The notes beneath the pieces were generated by a model. That model was not told where the DNA came from. It made no database searches and worked only from the letters and a program-made list of their open reading frames with translations. This document shows positions 1-9,353 of a stretch of 64,000 nucleotides of DNA, piece by piece. Every line of letters starts with the position of its first letter. Within the stretch, counting starts at the first letter, position 1. Origin of the DNA: Paenibacillus sp. 481 (GTDB lineage Bacteria; Bacillota; Bacilli; Paenibacillales; Paenibacillaceae). Both the position numbers and the translations under genes were made by a program. The stretch covers positions 5,473,501 to 5,537,500 of the forward strand of contig NZ_CP075175.1 of the NCBI RefSeq assembly GCF_021223605.1, given 5' to 3'.

Positions 1-906
1 CTTATCTCCAACACTCTTCTTCCCTTGGCCTTTCACGCTCCAATCCTTCGGGTTCACCGTAAGCGTAAATGGCTTAATCGTAATCGATTTAGATGTACCG
101 TTCGCGGACTTATACAATTCGTTAACGCTGTCTTTCGTGCCAGGCTCTTTGTGGAAATAGCCGAATATCTCTTGTTCGAGGGCATTCCCTTTGTCGTCCA
201 CCAGCTCATAATAGACCTTGCTGGCGATATATTCACCGGTCTGTTCTGACGATCTTGGAACTGGGCCGTTACTATCCAAAATAAGACGAGTAGACACTGG
301 CGAAACATGCAATTCCTTAACCGTATAGCTGAACTCCCCGTCTGATTTGGACGCATTTGGCTTCAGTATAAGCGGCTTTTGTGTAGCCTTTACTGGAATT
401 TTCAACTCAAAAGTTTCCTTGACCTTCGTCACTTTCGTTTGAATCGTGAGCTCGAAATCATCCGGCAAATTCGAGACATTTGTTAAATCAACGCGAAAAG
501 CGTGTTTCTTAACGGGATAATCTCCGTAACTGCCCATACCGTCGATCTTTTTCCCATTAACTAGAAGGGTTGGATTTGTAATATATCCTTTAATCCGATC
601 CTTTTCAGGCACCTTCCGTTCTCTGACCCATTCGTTATCGTCAGCTTTAATTGCTCCATCAATGTATGGCGATGCGGTTGTAGGTAAATCTATTCCGTCA
701 CGGATTAAGAGAAAAGATAAACGAGTTCCATTATAAGTTAAGTCGCTTACCTTTAATGTGATTCCGTCGTGGGTAGCACTTAAGATAGATTCAGCTGCGC
801 TTCCTTGGTTTGCGGATGTAGCTAACGCAGTCGATACTGATGCTGGGCTAATAACACTTGCTCCGAGTACTGCTGCTATAGAGGCAGCCAAAATTGTTTT
901 TTTCAT
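1..906 (-). CDS. Secreted anti-sigma-sensor-like protein (DUF4179/DUF5643 type), partial
   Basis: The reading frame is open from an ATG at 906 to the left edge, so the C-terminus is missing. The start has a good ribosome-binding site (AGGAGAG, 7 bases upstream). The product begins with a signal peptide (MKKTILAASIAAVLGASV) and then follows the extracytoplasmic part of the anti-sigma factor at 3316-4506 almost segment by segment, for example THDGITLK, GYITNPT, STRLILDS and ASKVYYELVDDKG. It lacks the N-terminal cytoplasmic sigma-binding region of that protein, so it cannot work as an anti-sigma factor alone. It may be a secreted sensor or decoy paralog; this is inference. It is preceded by a decayed copy of the sigma operon promoter, so it probably arose by duplication of the sigma/anti-sigma operon with loss of the sigma gene. 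Confidence 0.8.
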   Translation of the reverse strand, partial: MKKTILAASIAAVLGASVISPASVSTALATSANQGSAAESILSATHDGITLKVSDLTYNGTRLSFLLIRDGIDLPTTASPYIDGAIKADDNEWVRERKVPEKDRIKGYITNPTLLVNGKKIDGMGSYGDYPVKKHAFRVDLTNVSNLPDDFELTIQTKVTKVKETFELKIPVKATQKPLILKPNASKSDGEFSYTVKELHVSPVSTRLILDSNGPVPRSSEQTGEYIASKVYYELVDDKGNALEQEIFGYFHKEPGTKDSVNELYKSANGTSKSITIKPFTLTVNPKDWSVKGQGKKSVGDK

Positions 907-1007
907 TGAAAACTCTCCTATCATGTTATGAGTTGGTTATTCATCTGTGCATAGTGCTGGCACCTTGCTATTCGCGCATTTCACGTTATTTCAACCTGTT
1001 ACTATCT

Positions 1008-1090
1008 TCCCCGGGGATGGAGTCTGTAAGAGCTTGTCCCCCTTTCTCTTTACCTATATAACAATCTTGAAATACAAATTTGTGACACGC
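1008..1090 (-). promoter_or_regulatory. Decayed duplicate of the sigma-factor promoter and start region
   Basis: On the minus strand this stretch carries TGTCACAAATT, 10 bases, then GATTGTTATATAG, with the same spacing as upstream of the sigma gene at 5065. It is followed by a match to the first codons of that gene (CAGACT, then ATCCCCGGGGAAG). The sigma TTG start is TTA here and the reading frame is lost. It lies 100-180 bases upstream of the partial gene at 1-906 and probably still acts as its promoter. The rest of 907-1246 shows no other gene. Confidence 0.65.
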
Positions 1091-1246
1091 TCATTCATGC
1101 ATGACGTATTTTTTAAAAATGGCGATGTTAAATCATGTTGTTGATATGGGATAACTACGAGTATTCGTTCTAGATTTAGTGTGATAGCATGGTTTAGAGA
1201 TGGTGTACCTAAAGTTAACCTAGAGTATCTTTCGAGGGGGTTTAAC

Positions 1247-2263
1247 ATGATAGATTCGTTAAAATGGATAATTGCCAAATATGTTGATACCAACAATGTG
1301 AAAACGGAACCCGCACCGTTCGGTTTAACGAATACGACCATATTCGTGGCGATACATAACGAGAAATTCGTTGTGCGAAAATATGACCGATATACAAAGT
1401 CGATTCAAAGCTTAGCCTTGGAAATGAGTGTGACGTCATTTTTAGAAGACAGTCCATTGTCCTTTGAAATTCCAAGGTTCTTACCTACGCTAGATGGAGA
1501 AGCATATGTTACGTTACAGGACGGTACTTTAGGAGCTTGCGTTACTTATATTAAGGGTACCGCACCTGCGCTGTTAACGCTGAAAGATGCCAGATCGTTT
1601 GGAAGCGTCGTGGGAGAATTGGCTGCTAAGCTAGGTACATATAACAAGCCAAGGGGGTTAGACTTTGAAGGGATTCCCTTTACAGACTTCTACGGCATCC
1701 ACCCGCTCGTTAATCAAGCAGCAGTCGAATCGTTTTGGGATTGCCCGCCATTTCCTATTACAGATGCACAAAAAAACGCCTATGATCATGCCCTTGCATC
1801 CGTTAATAAACAGCTTGAACAATTAAAGAAATTACCACAGCAGCTTGTGCATCATGATTTGCTCGTGTTCAATTTGCTTGCGATAGACGATAATATAACT
1901 GGCGTCCTTGATTTTGATTTTCTGGCGTATGACATTGCCTTTCTAGAATTTGCAATCAGTTTGAATCATGTGTTGCAAATGTCAAATGGCTCTTTAGATA
2001 TGGCTGCTGCGTTCATTGACGGCTACACAACATTTCGCTCCTTTACTACAGATGAAACTCAACAATTAAGAACGTTGACTCGTTTATACCATGTCGCGGT
2101 ACTGCACATCTATATGGGGCAATATGTATCTGGCAAGGATATTGGTATGCCTTTCACAACCATCCTGAATCAACTCATTGAACGGGATTATTGGTTAGAC
2201 TTGAATCTCGATAAATTGGAACCGCTGTTCACCTGCAAAAAAAAAGGAACTCACGCTGGATAA
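1247..2263 (+). CDS. APH/homoserine-kinase-type phosphotransferase
   Basis: The 338-residue product has the aminoglycoside phosphotransferase/ThrB-II kinase fold signatures. The catalytic-loop motif is VHHDLLVFNLL (HxDL...N) and the metal-binding segment is LDFDFL, about 20 residues later. The N-terminal part (TTIFVAIHNEKFVVRKYDR) fits the ATP-binding lobe. The start is placed at ATG 1247 because GAGGGGG lies six bases upstream; the frame is open further upstream but has no better site. Members of this family phosphorylate aminoglycosides, homoserine, choline or other small alcohols, and the substrate cannot be told from sequence. The gene is a single transcript ending in its own terminator, inserted between two minus-strand anti-sigma paralogs. 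Confidence 0.75.
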   Translation: MIDSLKWIIAKYVDTNNVKTEPAPFGLTNTTIFVAIHNEKFVVRKYDRYTKSIQSLALEMSVTSFLEDSPLSFEIPRFLPTLDGEAYVTLQDGTLGACVTYIKGTAPALLTLKDARSFGSVVGELAAKLGTYNKPRGLDFEGIPFTDFYGIHPLVNQAAVESFWDCPPFPITDAQKNAYDHALASVNKQLEQLKKLPQQLVHHDLLVFNLLAIDDNITGVLDFDFLAYDIAFLEFAISLNHVLQMSNGSLDMAAAFIDGYTTFRSFTTDETQQLRTLTRLYHVAVLHIYMGQYVSGKDIGMPFTTILNQLIERDYWLDLNLDKLEPLFTCKKKGTHAG

Positions 2264-2280
2264 GCGCGAATTCCTTTTTT
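2237..2280 (+). terminator. Rho-independent terminator overlapping the kinase stop codon
   Basis: An A-run plus GGAA, an interrupted TC/CGC arm, a short loop, the GCG/GA arm and TTCC followed by a T-run form a hairpin. The stop codon of the kinase gene lies inside the structure. Confidence 0.65.
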
Positions 2281-2351
2281 TAATGCGGTAGCTTTGCGAT
2301 AGTTGTGCGGTAGTTCTCAGTCGTAATCGTTTGTTGTACATTTATAATTCG

Positions 2352-3260
2352 TTATTTCGGGATCACAATCTTCATTTCGAGGTCCTTATAATACGTTTTC
2401 ACCCATCTTTTGAACTTATTTTTTTCCGTCAAAATGTTCCCATTCGGTTCAATCGTATACGTATACGGTTTAATTGTAATGGTTTTGGGTACCGATTCGA
2501 ACGAGTCCACGTATAACAGATCCTCTTTATGGCTAGATTTAGGCTTTTTCTTGATGTCGAGATCGGACACATTTCCCTGTATTAAATCCCCTTGCTCATT
2601 TGCAATTTCATAGAACATTTTGCTAGGACTCCCCTTGGATGTAGCTCCTGTCGGAACGTTCCCTTTGCTATCCAGCTTGAGCTTTGTCGTTAACGGGGTC
2701 ATTTCGAAATGGTTCACCGTATAACTAAAATTTCCGCTTTTTTGAGTGATACCCGGCTCTAAAGTGATCAGACTTCCAAGCTTTTTCATCGGGATATTAA
2801 AAATAAATGGCTCCTTTACGCCATTCGCATGTAACGTCAGCGTCATATTGAACTCGTCCGGAAGTTTTCCATGGATGGAGTAGTTTAGCCACGCTGTCGT
2901 ATTTTCGCTAGTTGTCGTAAATCCAGCATTAAATATCGTCTGTTTCCCCTCAACAGATAGCACCGGATACTTCGCGGAATCTACAGTCCCGCGCTCCGGC
3001 TGAATCGTAATTTTCAGGAGTTGCCCGTCGTACAACACTTTAGTTAGGTTGAGCGTCACGCCACCTTGAGTAACCGTTTTATTCGAATCAATGGCTGGCT
3101 TAGCGGCAACAGCAGCTTGCATGGCAGTCTCAGCACTAGCGTAAGAAGGAAATCCATTGCCGACGATCGCCACACCTAGCATGACTGCCCATGCGATTAA
3201 CGTGATTTTTTTCCGAGTATGATTCGACTTAGGTTTCGCAGTGTTGTTCATAGTGCTCAT
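2352..3260 (-). CDS. Secreted paralog of the anti-sigma sensor domain (DUF5643-like)
   Basis: The 302-residue product has a basic N-terminus and a hydrophobic segment (residues about 17-42, ITLIAWAVMLGVAIVGNGF) that looks like a signal peptide or membrane anchor. The rest parallels the neighbouring anti-sigma factor: GGVTLNLTKVLYDGQLL, SYTVNHFEMTPLTTKLKLDS, PKTITIKPYTYTIEPNG. It lacks the N-terminal sigma-binding segment. AGGAGATAG lies a few bases before ATG 3260. It follows the anti-sigma gene by 55 bases on the same strand and is probably the third gene of the sigma operon. Its role is unknown; it may bind the same extracellular signal as the anti-sigma sensor domain. Confidence 0.75.
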   Translation of the reverse strand: MSTMNNTAKPKSNHTRKKITLIAWAVMLGVAIVGNGFPSYASAETAMQAAVAAKPAIDSNKTVTQGGVTLNLTKVLYDGQLLKITIQPERGTVDSAKYPVLSVEGKQTIFNAGFTTTSENTTAWLNYSIHGKLPDEFNMTLTLHANGVKEPFIFNIPMKKLGSLITLEPGITQKSGNFSYTVNHFEMTPLTTKLKLDSKGNVPTGATSKGSPSKMFYEIANEQGDLIQGNVSDLDIKKKPKSSHKEDLLYVDSFESVPKTITIKPYTYTIEPNGNILTEKNKFKRWVKTYYKDLEMKIVIPK

Positions 3261-3315
3261 TTCTCTATCTCCTGTTCAATGTAGTTTAGCTAGATCTTGT
3301 CGAATTCCCCTGTTC

Positions 3316-4506
3316 TTACTTTTTAACAGGAATAGTCATTTCCAATTGTTTAATGTACGTCCGATCACCTTTTTTATCATTTTTCAAATCTCTACCGACG
3401 ACATTCCAATCCTTGTTCTTCACCGTAAGGGTATAAGGCTTAATCGTAATGGATTTAGGTACGCCTTTAAAAGGACTGTATAACTCGTCAACGTTGTATT
3501 TGGTTTTCGGTTTGCCGTGGAAATACCCGTATTGACTCAGCTCCACTTCAATGCCTTTGTCATCCACAAGCTCATAATACATCTTGCTAGCGTGGTATTT
3601 GCCTGTCTGCGCTGGAGAACGTGGAACAGGTCCTTTACTATCCAAAATAAGACGAGTGGAGACGAGTGAAATGTCTAACTGCTTAACCGTATAGCTGAAA
3701 TCTCCATGTGATTTAGACATGCCCGGCTTCAGGACAAGCGCCTTATTTTTCACTTTTACAGGAATTTTGAACTCGAAGGTTTCTTTTACCTTTGTGACAT
3801 TGAGCTGAACGGTCAGCTCAAATTCATCTGGCAAATGTTTGATTTGAAACAATTCAACTTCATAAGCGGTGCTTTTCCCTAGCGGGTAGTCCCCATATTG
3901 CCCTGATGCGGAATCAATTTCCTTTCCATTTGCAAGGATCGTTGGCCTTTTGATATAACCTTTAAGCTGATCTTTTTCCGGAACCATCCGTTTTTTAGCC
4001 CACTCTCCTTTTTCAGTAGGATCAAACGGGATATACGGAGTGCCAGCATTAAACGGCAAATTTTCACCTTCACGTTCCACCAAAAAAGATAACCGAGTTC
4101 CATCGTACAAAAGATTCGTTAATTTAAGTGTAATTCCATCATGAGTTACACTTAGGTTAGGTGTAGATACGATTCCTTGCTTAATCGCAGCTCGCACTGC
4201 TTCTTCACTCGTTCCTTGGAAGAGCACTCCGATAACGGGAATTTGCTTTAAGGTTGCAGCCATAACTGGCGATACAAATCCCGCGCCAATAACACCTACG
4301 CCAAGGATCGCGGCCGCAGATGTGGCTACTGCTACACGCTTCATTACATTTGGTTTTGCCCGAGATAATCGTCTTGACAGTGGACGAGCTTCAATCTTGC
4401 TCATAATTTGATCGCTCAAACTGTGCTTTGGCAATGCCGTGTCCGCAATCAAGCGTTCAATGGCATCCATTTCAGCGCACTCCGTTTGATGCTGCCACTT
4501 TTCCAT
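3316..4506 (-). CDS. Membrane anti-sigma factor, DUF4179 family
   Basis: The 396-residue product has a cytoplasmic N-terminal region (residues 1-60) with C and E/D-rich features seen in anti-sigma factors, one transmembrane segment at about 65-88 (AVATSAAAILGVGVIGAGFV) and a large extracellular sensor part. The family name DUF4179 is assigned from overall layout and position next to a sigma factor. The start is placed at ATG 4506, which has GGAGGGG seven bases upstream; the longer TTG start has no ribosome-binding site. The gene overlaps the end of the sigma gene by 35 bases, which suggests translational coupling. The expected job is to hold the sigma factor inactive until an envelope signal arrives. 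Confidence 0.82.
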   Translation of the reverse strand: MEKWQHQTECAEMDAIERLIADTALPKHSLSDQIMSKIEARPLSRRLSRAKPNVMKRVAVATSAAAILGVGVIGAGFVSPVMAATLKQIPVIGVLFQGTSEEAVRAAIKQGIVSTPNLSVTHDGITLKLTNLLYDGTRLSFLVEREGENLPFNAGTPYIPFDPTEKGEWAKKRMVPEKDQLKGYIKRPTILANGKEIDSASGQYGDYPLGKSTAYEVELFQIKHLPDEFELTVQLNVTKVKETFEFKIPVKVKNKALVLKPGMSKSHGDFSYTVKQLDISLVSTRLILDSKGPVPRSPAQTGKYHASKMYYELVDDKGIEVELSQYGYFHGKPKTKYNVDELYSPFKGVPKSITIKPYTLTVKNKDWNVVGRDLKNDKKGDRTYIKQLEMTIPVKK

Positions 4507-5065
4507 GTGCCACCCCTCCAATTAGGCTATTGCTCTCCAATAACTTCCGCCGCAAGCGCTCATATTTTTTTCGTATCGTAGCGGACTTAACGCCCATAAT
4601 TTCACTTATTTCTTCAAAGGTGTACTGTTCTACCGCTTTTAGCAGTAAAATATGACGTTCTTCCGTCGATAGATGCGTTAACAGCTCATGCACGACAGAC
4701 TCCTGTTGAGAAAATTGCTGCACAGGCTGCTGCTCTTTCACATGCTCGACCAATCTGAGCCAACGGCTTTTCTTCTTCTTTACATTCATCAAATGATGAT
4801 ACGCCATCTTATAAAGCCACGCAGAAAAAGATACTTGCCTGCTATATTGATACAGATGTTCATAAGCGCGAATAAAAATCTCTTGCACAGCATCCTCTGT
4901 CTCTGCATGATCTTTCAAAATATACAAGCAATACGCATACATTTGCCGTTCAAAATGGATAATAATTGACTTGTATGCCTGAATGTCTCCTGCTTTGACT
5001 TGTTCAACAATCGCTTCGATTGCATTCCGTTTTTCTTCCGCTTCCCCGGGGATGATAGTCTGCAA
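4472..5065 (-). CDS. ECF-type RNA polymerase sigma factor
   Basis: The 197-residue length and domain order fit sigma-70 group 4. Region 2 spans about residues 35-100 (DAVQEIFIRAYEHL, FSAWLYKMAYHHLMN) and region 4 about 125-180 (LSTEERHILLLKAVE, FEEISEIMGVKSATIRKK). The start codon is TTG at 5065, preceded by AGGAGGTGATCTC, a near-perfect ribosome-binding site, which settles the start. It is the first gene of an operon with its anti-sigma factor and one secreted paralog. The upstream region holds a promoter-like motif that recurs at 1053-1090, so the operon is probably autoregulated. Confidence 0.9.
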   Translation of the reverse strand: MQTIIPGEAEEKRNAIEAIVEQVKAGDIQAYKSIIIHFERQMYAYCLYILKDHAETEDAVQEIFIRAYEHLYQYSRQVSFSAWLYKMAYHHLMNVKKKKSRWLRLVEHVKEQQPVQQFSQQESVVHELLTHLSTEERHILLLKAVEQYTFEEISEIMGVKSATIRKKYERLRRKLLESNSLIGGVAHGKVAASNGVR

Positions 5066-5090
5066 GAGATCACCTCCTGTCGTGTTGTTT

Positions 5091-5128
5091 ATCTATATAA
5101 CAATCTCAACATTCCAATTTGTGACACG
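5091..5128 (-). promoter_or_regulatory. Candidate autoregulated ECF promoter of the sigma operon
   Basis: On the minus strand TGTCACAAATT and GATTGTTATATAG are separated by 10 bases, 26 bases before the TTG start of the sigma gene. The same two blocks with the same spacing are kept in the decayed copy at 1053-1090, while the bases between them differ. This conservation marks them as the likely -35 and -10 elements. Confidence 0.5.
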
Positions 5129-5203
5129 ATTTTTTGAATAATACAAAATTATACTATATGAATGATTAACACCGTTAATAAACAAGCCGCCTGCAATTGG
5201 AAA

Positions 5204-5245
5204 ATAAAAAAAAGCTGTCTCCCGTCCGCTACAGGAAACAGCTTG
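5204..5245 (-). terminator. Terminator of the P450 gene
   Basis: On the minus strand AAGCTGTTTCC pairs with GGGAGACAGCTT around a short loop and is followed by eight T residues. It lies immediately past the stop of the P450-reductase gene. Confidence 0.85.
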
Positions 5246-5253
5246 CATAATCG

Positions 5254-8200
5254 TTATGTCCGTGCCCACACATCTTTCGCGTAGCGCCCCTCTGCTTGCA
5301 ACTTGTCCAGCCAAGCTTGCGCTTCTTGCTCGCCTACTCCCCGCACATCTCGGTAGGCTTGTTGAAGGGTGGCCTCCACATCCGGCGCCATTTGACTGCC
5401 GTCTCCGCAAACATAGAGCCGCCCTTGATCGTTAAGCATTTCTATGATTTCGGTTGCATGTTGTGCTAGTAAATGCTGCACATAGCATTTGGGCATCCCT
5501 TCTGCACGCGAAAAAGCCGTGTGAAGCGTGACAACGCCTTCTTTTTGAAATTGCTCAAGCTCCTCACGGTAAATAAAATCCAATTCGTTGCGGCATCCGA
5601 AAAAGAGATGCGCTTCCCCGATAGGCAATCCTTGCTTCTTGAGTGCAGCCCGTGCCTGCAAAAAACCTCTAAACGGCGCCACACCTGTCCCCGGGCCAAT
5701 CATAATGATAGGCACAGTCGCATCCTCCGGCAATTGGAAGCCAGATTCAGGCGTGCGTACGAACATAAGGACTTCTTCTCCTCGCTTGCATGTGGCCAAG
5801 TACGTTGAAGCAACACCTTCGTATTCGCCGTTGCCACTCCAAGCAGGTCCATGCACAACGGCAACTGTAATGCTTACTTGCTTAGCATCTGTTCGTGGAG
5901 AACTGGAAATCGAGTAGTATCTTGGCTTAAGTGGCGGCAGCAGCTCTAGGAACTGTTCGAACGGCAGCTCGCACGCTTCGTACTGTTCCAGTAAGCTTAG
6001 CATCGAGATACGTTTATTCCATATGTGCTCCTTGTACACAGCTTCATCTAGTAAGGCTTCCAATTCACGCTTATGCGGTGGGCACACGGTGTAAGCTGCA
6101 AGCTCACGCAGCTGCGCGCGAGTTGCTGGCTCTTGTATTTCTACACTGTGACGGAGCAGTTCAATCAGGCTAACAGGGCGATTCAGTGGTAAATGTGCCA
6201 TGTTGCGGCCATCAGACGTCAGTATCAGTTGATCATTTCCATGAAGTCGGAACCGACGCAATATTCGATCTACATTCTCCTTGCTATTGCTTGGTAGCAC
6301 CCCGAGGTGATCGCCTTCCTGATACGTCATCCCTTCAGGCCATGCAAGCTCAATATGCCTTGTGCTGCGCTCGCTTCCAGCCATTTGCAGTTCACGATTA
6401 TCCAGCACTGTAGTGATGACAGCACCGTACGTGCGAGCAAGAGGCAGCGCTTCTAATCCGCTGACTAATTCGCTCACAAATTGAACGTGCAGTGAACGCT
6501 GCTGCTCGACTGCCACATGATGATGTTCGGCTGCTTGCAAGCCAAAAGCATGCTTCATATCCGCCCACATGGTCTCCCGCCACTCGGCAAGTTGCCGCTC
6601 AACATTCCCGCCAGCATCGGCTTCACCACGTGGAGAAAGCCTTGTGCCTCCTTTTAATGTGAGCTGGTCGTCGATCCATCTAGGCACGTCCTGATACGTA
6701 TTCGACCAATTGCGGTCACCACAGCCAAATACCGCATATTGAACACCTAGAAGTTCATTCGGTTGCACTTGTTTCAGCCATTGCACAAACTTAGCCGCAT
6801 TGTGCGGCGGCCTTCCGCTATAAGAAGCGGTAACGATAACTACGGCTCCCTCATTGGGAAGCCTACCGACCCAATCATTCAGAGGGCCGACTTCACTCTT
6901 GAAGCCGTATAGGCGTGAGGTATGTGCAAGTTCTCGTGCTATTCCTTCTGCTGTGCCTAGATTAGAGCCGTAAAGCACGAGCAGCGAGGGACTTTCAGCT
7001 CCGCTTATGGTGCTTGCAATCTGACTTCGTTGATCTGCCTCTCTCGGCTGACCTGCATGACTTCGTTGCTCCGCCTCTCTTGGCTGACCTGCATGACTTC
7101 GTTGCTCCACCTCACTTGGCTGACCTGGCTGACTACGCTGCTCCGTCCGCTCACCTTGCTCCCACTGTGCTCTTCGTTTCCCTTGTCCTCTTTGCTCTTT
7201 TTGCTCCCGCTCATTGGCTGCATCCTCAACATCCTCAACAGCCAGCCCAGCCGCTGTCTCTGCTGCCCCCGCTTGCACAGGCATACTTGCCACTTGCTTA
7301 TCCTGCCGCAACTGCACGCGTATTTTAAAATCACCCGGTTTAATCGTTAACGTCTGCTGGATATTCAACTCGTAGTTCTCATAATCAATAAGCGCAAAAT
7401 GCTGTAAAATCATCCCCAGAACTAACGTTGCTTCGTATAAGGCAAACTGCATCCCGATACAAGCCCGTTCTCCGTTGCCAAATGGCTTGTAAGCATGATT
7501 AGGCACCTTAGCCGGATCTGCAAACCGCTCGGGCCGAAACTCATTTGCGTCCTCTCCCCACGCGTCTTTGTCACGATGAAGCTGAGGCAGAAGTACGCTG
7601 ACACCGTCTCCTTTTTTTAAAGGATATATCCCTCCGATGACCGTATCTTCTTTCGCATACAGATCAAAACCCGGAGCTGTCGGCCATAAGCGCAACGACT
7701 CATTTAATATCATCCTTATGTATTTGAGCTGAAGCACTTGGTTGTACGTCGGAGTCGGGCTTGTGAATACTTGGTCCACTTCCGCATACGCCTTTTTAAG
7801 CGAATCTGGATTTTTCAGCAAAAAATAAAGCGCAAACGATAATAAGCCACTTGTCGTTTCATGTCCCGCAATTAAAAAAGTGATGATTTGATATCGAATG
7901 TTTTCGTCATCCAGCATTTCCCCAGTCTCTGGGTCTTTGCCATTCAGCATTCGTGAAAGTAAGTCCATCTCACCTTGATCGCCGCTTGCCTTTCGTTCCG
8001 CAATGATTTTGTCTACTAATGTAAACATCGTCTGAATATCGGCTTGGAACTGCCGCTTTGCTTTGAACATAAATAAATGTTGAATCGCAAGCCGTGCGCT
8101 TTTTTGCATCGCTTCATTTAGTGCGCGTACCATGCTCACAATAAAAGGGCTGTGATCTTCTCTATAGAAACTGTTAAAGCGATAATTAAAACCGCAAAGC

Positions 8201-8670
8201 CCGATCGTGTCGAGCGTGAGGCGGGTCATGTCATCAGGGACATCGATACTGTCTTGCGGATTCAGACGAGCCCATTTTTGAACCAACTGCAAGGCGATGT
8301 CAACCATCATGGAGTGATACCCTTTCATCGCTTGTTGGCCAAAAGTAGGCAGCAAAATGTTATGGGCTTTTCTCCAATTAGGCTCGTTCGTTCTGCTTGT
8401 AAATAGGCCGTCGCCGCCGAAGGCGCGTACATTTTCCAATTCACTGTATATCAATTTGTCAAAACGAGAACCATCGCACACTTCTGCTACTAGTTTATGT
8501 CCTGACACGACCAACGTGGAAAAGCCAGGGCCTGTAAAGCGATAAATCGGCCCGTACTTATCTGCGAGTTCACAAAGGGAGAGTGTCGGTGAATCTTGGT
8601 TGATTAAAGGTAAATTCCCAAGTGGTCCATATGTGTTAGGTTGAGGGATATATCCTGTCTCTTTCATCAT
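5254..8670 (-). CDS. Self-sufficient cytochrome P450/NADPH-P450 reductase fusion (CYP102 family)
   Basis: The 1138-residue product has a P450 domain (about 1-460) with the I-helix motif AGHETTSG, the ExxR region (NESLRLWP) and the haem-cysteine loop [12 protein letters not shown]. Then come a flavodoxin domain ([16 protein letters not shown]) and an FAD/NADP domain ([38 protein letters not shown]). CYP102 enzymes hydroxylate medium- and long-chain fatty acids near the methyl end. At 1138 residues it is about 90 longer than P450 BM3 (1049), because the linker between the haem and FMN domains is expanded into a Q/E/R-rich repeat. The start is at ATG 8670, with GGAGAGG six bases upstream. A TetR gene lies directly upstream on the same strand, as in bm3R1-BM3. 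Confidence 0.95.
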   Translation of the reverse strand: MMKETGYIPQPNTYGPLGNLPLINQDSPTLSLCELADKYGPIYRFTGPGFSTLVVSGHKLVAEVCDGSRFDKLIYSELENVRAFGGDGLFTSRTNEPNWRKAHNILLPTFGQQAMKGYHSMMVDIALQLVQKWARLNPQDSIDVPDDMTRLTLDTIGLCGFNYRFNSFYREDHSPFIVSMVRALNEAMQKSARLAIQHLFMFKAKRQFQADIQTMFTLVDKIIAERKASGDQGEMDLLSRMLNGKDPETGEMLDDENIRYQIITFLIAGHETTSGLLSFALYFLLKNPDSLKKAYAEVDQVFTSPTPTYNQVLQLKYIRMILNESLRLWPTAPGFDLYAKEDTVIGGIYPLKKGDGVSVLLPQLHRDKDAWGEDANEFRPERFADPAKVPNHAYKPFGNGERACIGMQFALYEATLVLGMILQHFALIDYENYELNIQQTLTIKPGDFKIRVQLRQDKQVASMPVQAGAAETAAGLAVEDVEDAANEREQKEQRGQGKRRAQWEQGERTEQRSQPGQPSEVEQRSHAGQPREAEQRSHAGQPREADQRSQIASTISGAESPSLLVLYGSNLGTAEGIARELAHTSRLYGFKSEVGPLNDWVGRLPNEGAVVIVTASYSGRPPHNAAKFVQWLKQVQPNELLGVQYAVFGCGDRNWSNTYQDVPRWIDDQLTLKGGTRLSPRGEADAGGNVERQLAEWRETMWADMKHAFGLQAAEHHHVAVEQQRSLHVQFVSELVSGLEALPLARTYGAVITTVLDNRELQMAGSERSTRHIELAWPEGMTYQEGDHLGVLPSNSKENVDRILRRFRLHGNDQLILTSDGRNMAHLPLNRPVSLIELLRHSVEIQEPATRAQLRELAAYTVCPPHKRELEALLDEAVYKEHIWNKRISMLSLLEQYEACELPFEQFLELLPPLKPRYYSISSSPRTDAKQVSITVAVVHGPAWSGNGEYEGVASTYLATCKRGEEVLMFVRTPESGFQLPEDATVPIIMIGPGTGVAPFRGFLQARAALKKQGLPIGEAHLFFGCRNELDFIYREELEQFQKEGVVTLHTAFSRAEGMPKCYVQHLLAQHATEIIEMLNDQGRLYVCGDGSQMAPDVEATLQQAYRDVRGVGEQEAQAWLDKLQAEGRYAKDVWART
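7023..7145. repeat. 36-bp in-frame tandem repeat in the P450 interdomain linker
   Basis: Three 36-base units begin at 7023, 7059 and 7095 with a partial fourth at 7131. Each encodes 12 residues of the form [12 protein letters not shown] on the minus strand. The units differ by only a few bases, so the repeat is recent or kept uniform. Its length is a multiple of three, so copy-number change would not break the reading frame. Confidence 0.85.
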
Positions 8671-8709
8671 AAACATCCTCTCCGAATGCATGGGATATGA
8701 TATACAAGA

Positions 8710-9288
8710 TTAATTTGCGGGTGTATTCGTTCTAACTCCGTGGAACAGCGTATCGATGACAAGCTTTGGAGCTACTTTTTTGGCGATGTGCCCTTGCTGA
8801 ACCTGCTGCCAAGTGAGGATGAGCAGCGAATATAGCACTTCCAAAATCCAATCGCTGCTCATATCCTGCCGGAAATACCCTGTGAGCTGCAACGATTTAA
8901 TGGCTTGCCTAATGGGTTCCTTCACTTTTTCCTCGGCTGCAATCATTTCCGCGCTGAAGTAGAGTGAAGTTTCATGCGTAAGAAAATAGATCTTGTCCCC
9001 CAGCGGAATAAGCACCTCGATCAGCGCCTTAATGTAGGACTCGTCATTCTCCTCATCTAGCCGAATTTGGCTAACCGTTTCTCCTACGACATTGGTAGCT
9101 CGTAGTCCAAGTTGCAGCATTAACTGCTCCCTACTCTCGATATATCTGTGCAAGGTGGCAATGCCTATGCCTGCACAATCGGCAATCTCATTCAAAGAAG
9201 CGGTAGGTTTCTCGACCAATAGCTCTGTTGCCGCATCTAGAATGGCATTAAGCCTAGCTTCCTTTGTTGCGGTTCTCGTATTTTTCAA
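8710..9288 (-). CDS. TetR-family repressor of the P450 gene (FatR/BM3R1-like)
   Basis: The 192-residue product has an N-terminal helix-turn-helix (ARLNAILDAATELL, LNEIADCAGIGIATLHRYIESREQL) and a helical ligand domain. The start is placed at TTG 9288 because GAGGGAG lies six bases upstream; an ATG further upstream has no such site. The gene ends 40 bases before the P450 start and is probably co-transcribed with it. In Bacillus the equivalent repressors are released by fatty acids, so substrate induction is expected. The palindrome at 9334-9353 is its likely operator. Confidence 0.85.
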   Translation of the reverse strand: MKNTRTATKEARLNAILDAATELLVEKPTASLNEIADCAGIGIATLHRYIESREQLMLQLGLRATNVVGETVSQIRLDEENDESYIKALIEVLIPLGDKIYFLTHETSLYFSAEMIAAEEKVKEPIRQAIKSLQLTGYFRQDMSSDWILEVLYSLLILTWQQVQQGHIAKKVAPKLVIDTLFHGVRTNTPAN

Positions 9289-9333
9289 TGTGAACTCCCT
9301 CTTTCGTACATGCGATTGTGAACAATGGCATAA

Positions 9334-9353
9334 TTGATAGAACGATCTATCAA
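9334..9353. promoter_or_regulatory. Palindromic operator upstream of the TetR-P450 operon
   Basis: TTGATAGAACGATCTATCAA has 8-base perfect arms around a 4-base centre. It overlaps a second palindrome, CTATCAATTGATAG, ending at 9360. It lies 46 bases before the repressor start, where an autoregulatory TetR site is expected. Confidence 0.65.

Noticed and set aside
7014-7350. Plus-strand ORFs of about 105 codons across the P450 linker repeat.
   Set aside because: They are shadows of the repetitive linker in other frames, with no ribosome site and biased composition.
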